Assembly: GCF_000722545.1 (NCBI RefSeq)
Contig: NZ_JNVM01000017.1
Span: forward strand, 62,001-126,000
Length of the DNA stretch: 64,000 nucleotides
Source: Paenibacillus tyrphae
Lineage (GTDB): Bacteria > Bacillota > Bacilli > Paenibacillales > NBRC-103111
Direction: 5' to 3'
Positions 60,885 through 64,000 of the stretch are shown here, piece by piece (positions within the stretch are counted from its first letter, which is position 1; every line of letters starts with the position of its first letter). The position numbers were made by a program, and so were the translations under genes. The notes under the pieces are model-generated. The model had not been told where the DNA came from and ran no database searches. It worked only from the letters and a program-made list of their open reading frames with translations.

Positions 60885-60903
60885 GATAATGATTCTCAAT
60901 AAC
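60885..60903. promoter_or_regulatory. Fur box 1
   Basis: GATAATGATTCTCAATAAC matches the 19-base Fur consensus at 15 positions. It lies about 25 bases before the small ORF, within the transcribed leader or at the transcription start. Confidence 0.75.
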
Positions 60904-60916
60904 ATGTATATTACAA

Positions 60917-60945
60917 ATGATAATGGTTATCATTATCGTTGTCAA
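60917..60945 (-). promoter_or_regulatory. Fur-controlled promoter with Fur box 2
   Basis: On the minus strand TTGACA (60940-60945), 17 bases, TATCAT (60917-60922). The spacer is covered by GATAATGGTTATCATTATC (60919-60937), a 17 of 19 match to the Fur consensus, so iron-loaded Fur would block the promoter. Confidence 0.88.
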
Positions 60946-61005
60946 TGGGTTGCCCCTTTTCTCCTAATGCAGGCGACAAAGCATTGGCAGGCTTCGGGTT
61001 CCTCG

Positions 61006-61307
61006 TTCAGTAACGAAGATAGTACGCTGATGGCCTAAACGGTTTACGGAGAAGCCTGGGGTGAGCCCTATACCGGCCAAGTGGCGGTGACCGCCTTTTG
61101 AACCGGGTCAGCCCGCAGTTTCCGAATACCGTTTCGGGCGTTATTTTTCAGCCCGGGGCATTTACCGCCGTGGACGACGGCCAGATCTGGCTGACGCCGG
61201 ACAGCACAGCTTACCAAGCGGTCTATGACGCCGTGAACGGCTGGGACCCTTCAGGCGAAGCGCTGTACTATTTCAATCCGGCTACGGCCACCTCGCAGTG
61301 GATCTGA
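61006..61307 (+). pseudogene. Decayed SleB-type cell wall hydrolase gene
   Basis: Conceptual reading gives SNEDSTLMA, a TAA stop at 61036-61038, TVYGEAWGEPYTG, then a frameshift near 61095. An intact ending then runs LNRVSPQFPNTV, IFQPGAFTAVDDG through PATATSQWI. This is the C-terminal catalytic domain of a SleB spore cortex-lytic enzyme. At least one nonsense change and one frameshift are present and the N-terminal part is gone. The remaining sequence is well preserved, so decay looks recent. Confidence 0.8.
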
Positions 61308-61377
61308 TCCAGGTCGCAAATTAAACGAATCGGCCGCCATATTTTTTGCAAATGAGAACACGGCTTCAATTGAAAAG

Positions 61378-61403
61378 AGCCGGGCCTTCGCAGGTGCCCG
61401 GCT
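61378..61403 (-). terminator. Terminator of the YjcZ-like gene
   Basis: AGCCGGG (61378-61384) and CCCGGCT (61397-61403), followed on the minus strand by CTTTTC. Confidence 0.75.
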
Positions 61404-61428
61404 TACCGTTGCTTTCACTATATGAAGC

Positions 61429-61521
61429 TTAGAAGAACAAGACGCTGCAGCTGACAATCACGAGCAGAATGAACAGAACCAGGATGACGCCTGTCGATGT
61501 GAAACCGCCAAAACCACCCAC
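61429..61521 (-). CDS. YjcZ-like small sporulation protein (30 aa)
   Basis: A 30-residue product starting at GTG with AAGGA nine bases upstream. A Gly/Phe-rich start (VGGFGGFTSTG) is followed by one hydrophobic helix (VILVLFILLVIVSCSVLFF). This is the pattern of YjcZ/SscA proteins, small spore components made late in sporulation. It has its own terminator. The related ORF at 34879-34998 is longer at the N-terminus. Confidence 0.75.
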   Translation of the reverse strand: MGGFGGFTSTGVILVLFILLVIVSCSVLFF

Positions 61522-61696
61522 AATGATCAGTCCTTCGACAAAATTGAATATCCGACATTCTCCCCATGTCGAATATTCGCAATATTAATGTATGCGGAAG
61601 ACGAATAACCGGTATGGACGAGTGAGGGGGGCATAGATTCAGACAGGCCCATTCTTTTGCTAGGTTGAAGCGACAGGATCAACCATTTTTCGACTG

Positions 61697-61739
61697 TGTG
61701 ATCTTTTTCACATCACTTTCCTCTCGGACATGCTATAGT
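61697..61739 (+). promoter_or_regulatory. Fnr/Crp-type activator box and promoter
   Basis: TGTGA-N6-TCACA (61697-61712) is a perfect Crp/Fnr-type site. A -10 TATAGT (61734-61739) without a proper -35 puts the start near 61746. The box centre is then at about -41.5, the classic class II activator position. The transcript runs toward the DoxX gene. Confidence 0.7.
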
Positions 61740-61795
61740 AAAGGCGTAGGGAGGAAGCAAATCCCGACATCAATCAAAGGAAAGGAACATGCGAT

Positions 61796-61843
61796 ATGAA
61801 CACCGTGCTTCGTTCCCGCTCCGGCCGACGATTGCTGCTATAG
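61796..61843 (+). CDS. Possible 15-residue leader peptide (MNTVLRSRSGRRLLL)
   Basis: A tiny ORF with AAAGG ten bases before the ATG, about 50 bases after the predicted Fnr/Crp-dependent start and about 260 bases before the DoxX gene. Overlapping it in another frame is a 40-codon ORF from 61789. It may be a leader peptide or chance. Confidence 0.3.
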   Translation: MNTVLRSRSGRRLLL

Positions 61844-62102
61844 CAACCAATCTTGCCTTTAAAAAGTCTCTTACCTTATTGAAAGGCAAGCAAACAATTT
61901 TTCTTACATGAATTTGTGAATTTTTTCACGATATCTTGTTGGAAACCCGAACGGATTCAACGGTCCGTCTAATCCTGTAAGTTTAAATGGATATTATCCC
62001 TTAATGATGGTAATTTATCCCTCTTCATCTCTTTAGTGTTGTGCAATAATGAATTGAAAGTGTCACTGTTTGGACACAATTTGATACCCAAAGGGAGCGA
62101 TT
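61844..62102 (+). promoter_or_regulatory. Upstream region of the DoxX gene with second Fnr/Crp-like box
   Basis: TGTGA-N6-TCACG at 61915-61930 is a near-perfect second Crp/Fnr-type site. GTGTC...GACAC (about 62058-62075) forms an inverted repeat just before the gene, overlapping a TTGAAA sequence. No other gene is visible in this stretch. Confidence 0.5.
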
Positions 62103-62660
62103 ATGATGATTATGAAATGGTTAAGAGAAAACGTGTATGCTGCCGGCTTGCTGCTCATATTACGCGTGTACGTCGGATGGACATGGCTTACGGCCGGGTT
62201 TCACAAACTTACCGGCGGGTTCGACGCCACCGGCTTCCTGAAGGGCGCTGTTGCCAAGCCGCCAATGGACAAGGCCACAAACGAATTGATTTACCCGACC
62301 TTCAACGCGTTTGTCGAAAATTTCGCTTTACCTAACGCGAAGCTGATCAACGTCATGATCCCGCTCGGTGAGTTTCTCGTCGGTCTCGGCTTAATTCTCG
62401 GGACGCTCGCGACAGCAGCCGCCTTCTTCGGATTAATGATGAACTTCATGTTCCTATTCGCCGGAACCGTAAGCACGAACCCTTGGATGGTCCTCCTCGG
62501 CTTCATCCTCTTGGCCGCAGGAGCCAACACCGGCAAATTCGGTGGCGACTACTACGTACTGCCTTACCTCCGCAAAATGTTCCGTAAGATGAACAAAGGC
62601 GGAGACGGCCACGATCCTAACAAAACCGCCGGCGGCACCCGTGCCCCGATGGGTGCGTAA
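62103..62660 (+). CDS. DoxX-family membrane protein
   Basis: A 185-residue membrane protein with four hydrophobic segments. It has the family opening LLILRVYVGWTWLTAGFHKLTGG (in part, about 17-40) and later MIPLGEFLVGLGLILG and NPWMVLLGFILLAAGAN. A basic, polar tail follows. DoxX-type proteins are linked to thiosulfate/quinone or redox stress functions, but the role here is open. GGGAG lies five bases before the ATG. The Fnr/Crp boxes upstream suggest control by oxygen or redox state. Confidence 0.85.
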   Translation: MMIMKWLRENVYAAGLLLILRVYVGWTWLTAGFHKLTGGFDATGFLKGAVAKPPMDKATNELIYPTFNAFVENFALPNAKLINVMIPLGEFLVGLGLILGTLATAAAFFGLMMNFMFLFAGTVSTNPWMVLLGFILLAAGANTGKFGGDYYVLPYLRKMFRKMNKGGDGHDPNKTAGGTRAPMGA

Positions 62661-62676
62661 CCGAATGAATGAAAAG

Positions 62677-62702
62677 AAGCGCAAGCTGATCAGCTTGCGC
62701 TT
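62677..62702. terminator. Bidirectional terminator
   Basis: A perfect 26-base palindrome (AAGCGCAAGCTG and its complement) between the convergent DoxX and SLH genes, with T-rich ends on the plus strand. Confidence 0.85.
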
Positions 62703-62717
62703 TCCTTATGTGTCCTG

Positions 62718-64000
62718 CTAATTAATAAAATTCACTGCTTTCATCATACGATATAGCATAATCGACACTTGTCCGCGGTCAGCTTGCGCTTGCGGTCTAA
62801 AAGAGGAATCTTCGAATCCCTGCACAATCCCTAATTGATTACTCAGAAATACTGCATCCTTAGCCCATTCGGCGATCTGATCCTGATCCCGATAAGACTG
62901 TGCAGATTTAGCGTTATTCACGCCCGACGAAGAGTCGGCCAGTCCAGCGTAAATCACTGCACGTTGCAGCATCACAACAAGCTCTTGACGCGTTACTGGC
63001 GTATCGGGCCGGAAAGTTCCGTCTTCATACCCAGCGATCAAGCCGCTTGCTGCCGCTGACGCGATCGGAATGCTGTACCAGTCAGACGCTTTAACGTCAG
63101 AGAATTGCGCTTGACTCGCTTGGTCAGGAATCAGGCCAAGCGCCTTCGTCAGCATGCTTGCAAGCTCTGCTCTAGTTACAGGTCTTACGGATGCAAAGCT
63201 ACCGTCCGGATAACCGGATACGATAAATTTTGAGGCTAACGTTTCAATCGCCCCTTTGGCATAGTGTTCCGGAGCGATGTCATTGAACGTTTTGCTCTGC
63301 CTAACGATCGTATATAATGAGTTGCCTTTACGATACAAAGTCCCCTGCCATTTACCGTCGCGATTGGTAAATATAGCGGGAATCGGGTAATATTGCCCGC
63401 TGTTCTTATCAATCACAAGGCCGGCCAATTGACTTGCCGACATCTCCGCCGACACATCCCCGATCTCCAAAGTACGAGCGGCATAGGTTGGTAATGCGTT
63501 GATTTCTTTGATTTTCCCTTCCGCCGTAATGACTTCTATTTTAAAGTCTACCAGCTTGCTCACGACAGACGCACCCGTCTGGGCTAACACATCAACAACC
63601 GCTTTTTCAAGAGCTTGATCTGCTTTTGTGAAGCTTACGATTACACTTCCCTTTTCGTTCGCCGCCGACAATTCGGCTACAAGCTGCTCAATCACAGATT
63701 TAGGCAGTTCCAGTGAAGCTCCTTCCGACTTGATGACCAGTTTTGCATTACCCAGTCCGCCAGCTAGCGCTTTAAAAGAATCTCTGGTGAATTCCGCCTG
63801 AACTGCGTCGGCTTTTCCGGGAATTTCAACGACAAGCTGCGTAGATTCTTTATTCAGGCCCTTCAACAGTTCGGCCGCTTTTTTATCATCGATTGTCGTT
63901 TTGCTCACTTTATCATTGGAAGGGGAGCTTGGCGCACCACCGCCTCCTCCGCCTACAAATCCGCCACCCGAGTTAACAGGGGTCTGGGAATTGTTATTTT
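62718..64000 (-). CDS. C-terminal part of an SLH-domain surface protein (5' end outside window)
   Basis: The frame stays open to the right edge, so the N-terminus is missing; the GTG at 63908 is not taken as the start. Visible from the edge: a linker rich in Gly, Ser and Pro, then about 220 residues of Lys/Ala/Glu-rich beta-type sequence. Three S-layer homology domains close the protein (FNDIAPEHYAKGAIETLASK, FSDVKASDWYSIPIASAA, YRDQDQIAEWAKDAVFLS and their GYPDGSF, GYEDGTF, GFEDSSF turns). These bind pyruvylated wall polymer, anchoring the protein on the cell surface. The function of the missing part is unknown. Confidence 0.85.
   Translation of the reverse strand, partial: NNNSQTPVNSGGGFVGGGGGGAPSSPSNDKVSKTTIDDKKAAELLKGLNKESTQLVVEIPGKADAVQAEFTRDSFKALAGGLGNAKLVIKSEGASLELPKSVIEQLVAELSAANEKGSVIVSFTKADQALEKAVVDVLAQTGASVVSKLVDFKIEVITAEGKIKEINALPTYAARTLEIGDVSAEMSASQLAGLVIDKNSGQYYPIPAIFTNRDGKWQGTLYRKGNSLYTIVRQSKTFNDIAPEHYAKGAIETLASKFIVSGYPDGSFASVRPVTRAELASMLTKALGLIPDQASQAQFSDVKASDWYSIPIASAAASGLIAGYEDGTFRPDTPVTRQELVVMLQRAVIYAGLADSSSGVNNAKSAQSYRDQDQIAEWAKDAVFLSNQLGIVQGFEDSSFRPQAQADRGQVSIMLYRMMKAVNFIN

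Overview
The window looks like chromosomal DNA of a spore-forming, moderately GC-rich Bacillota, most likely Paenibacillus or a close relative. This rests on strong GGAGG-type ribosome binding sites with many GTG and TTG starts, a CotF-like coat protein, two tiny YjcZ-like spore proteins, a SleB remnant, C-terminal SLH domains, a LplB/LplC-type sugar uptake system with a membrane-bound AraC regulator, CsoR copper control, DhaS/DhaQ and a T-box. No rRNA, tRNA, CRISPR array, transposase or phage gene was seen.

Layout. 1-9300: housekeeping and small-molecule genes: a partial AraC-like regulator, an odd fusion with a uracil-DNA-glycosylase-like part, an MFS transporter, a choline/aminoglycoside kinase-fold enzyme, a dihydroxyacetone locus (DhaS activator, DhaQ coactivator, divergent fused DhaK-DhaL), an ANT(6)-like resistance gene with a leader peptide and a hairpin over its ribosome binding site, and a YqeB-like membrane protein behind a TetR-type operator. 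9400-16900: an eight-gene minus-strand operon with two ABC-2 permeases, two radical SAM/SPASM enzymes, a Gfo/Idh/MocA oxidoreductase, an acyl carrier protein and two diverged KAS III-like proteins. This is the best candidate for an undescribed system: a carrier-protein pathway without NRPS or PKS modules.

17400-24100: an SRPBCC protein, then copper homeostasis (csoR, copZ, copA with CsoR-type sites) followed by a two-component system and a lipoprotein with HxHP motifs. 24400-29500: a nickel/peptide-type ABC importer with a palindrome at its predicted transcription start. 29550-31070: a T-box leader whose likely specifier is GCC (Ala) in front of an AlaT-type aminotransferase. 31100-36850: small metabolic and spore genes, including a CheY, a YjcZ-like peptide, an F/E/R-repeat protein and a CotF-like coat protein.

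37000-49620: a carbohydrate-use locus of two uncharacterised large proteins (one secreted, 1163 aa), a GH105-like hydrolase, two permeases, a lipoprotein binding protein and the divergent membrane AraC regulator. 49900-55000: a hydrolase, a broken VOC gene and two convergent chemoreceptors. 55150-59350: glycolate oxidase glcD-glcF with a GntR/FadR regulator across the promoter and a matching palindrome at the start of transcription. 59400-64000: a DUF2325 protein, a Fur-controlled FhuF-like iron reductase preceded by a small ORF, a decayed sleB, a second YjcZ-like peptide, a DoxX protein behind two Fnr/Crp-type boxes, and the C-terminal part of an SLH surface protein.

Three intergenic fold-back elements (17991-18172, 20998-21167, 49703-49869) may be non-autonomous repeats. 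Family assignments come from reading the proteins by eye against remembered families; no search was run.
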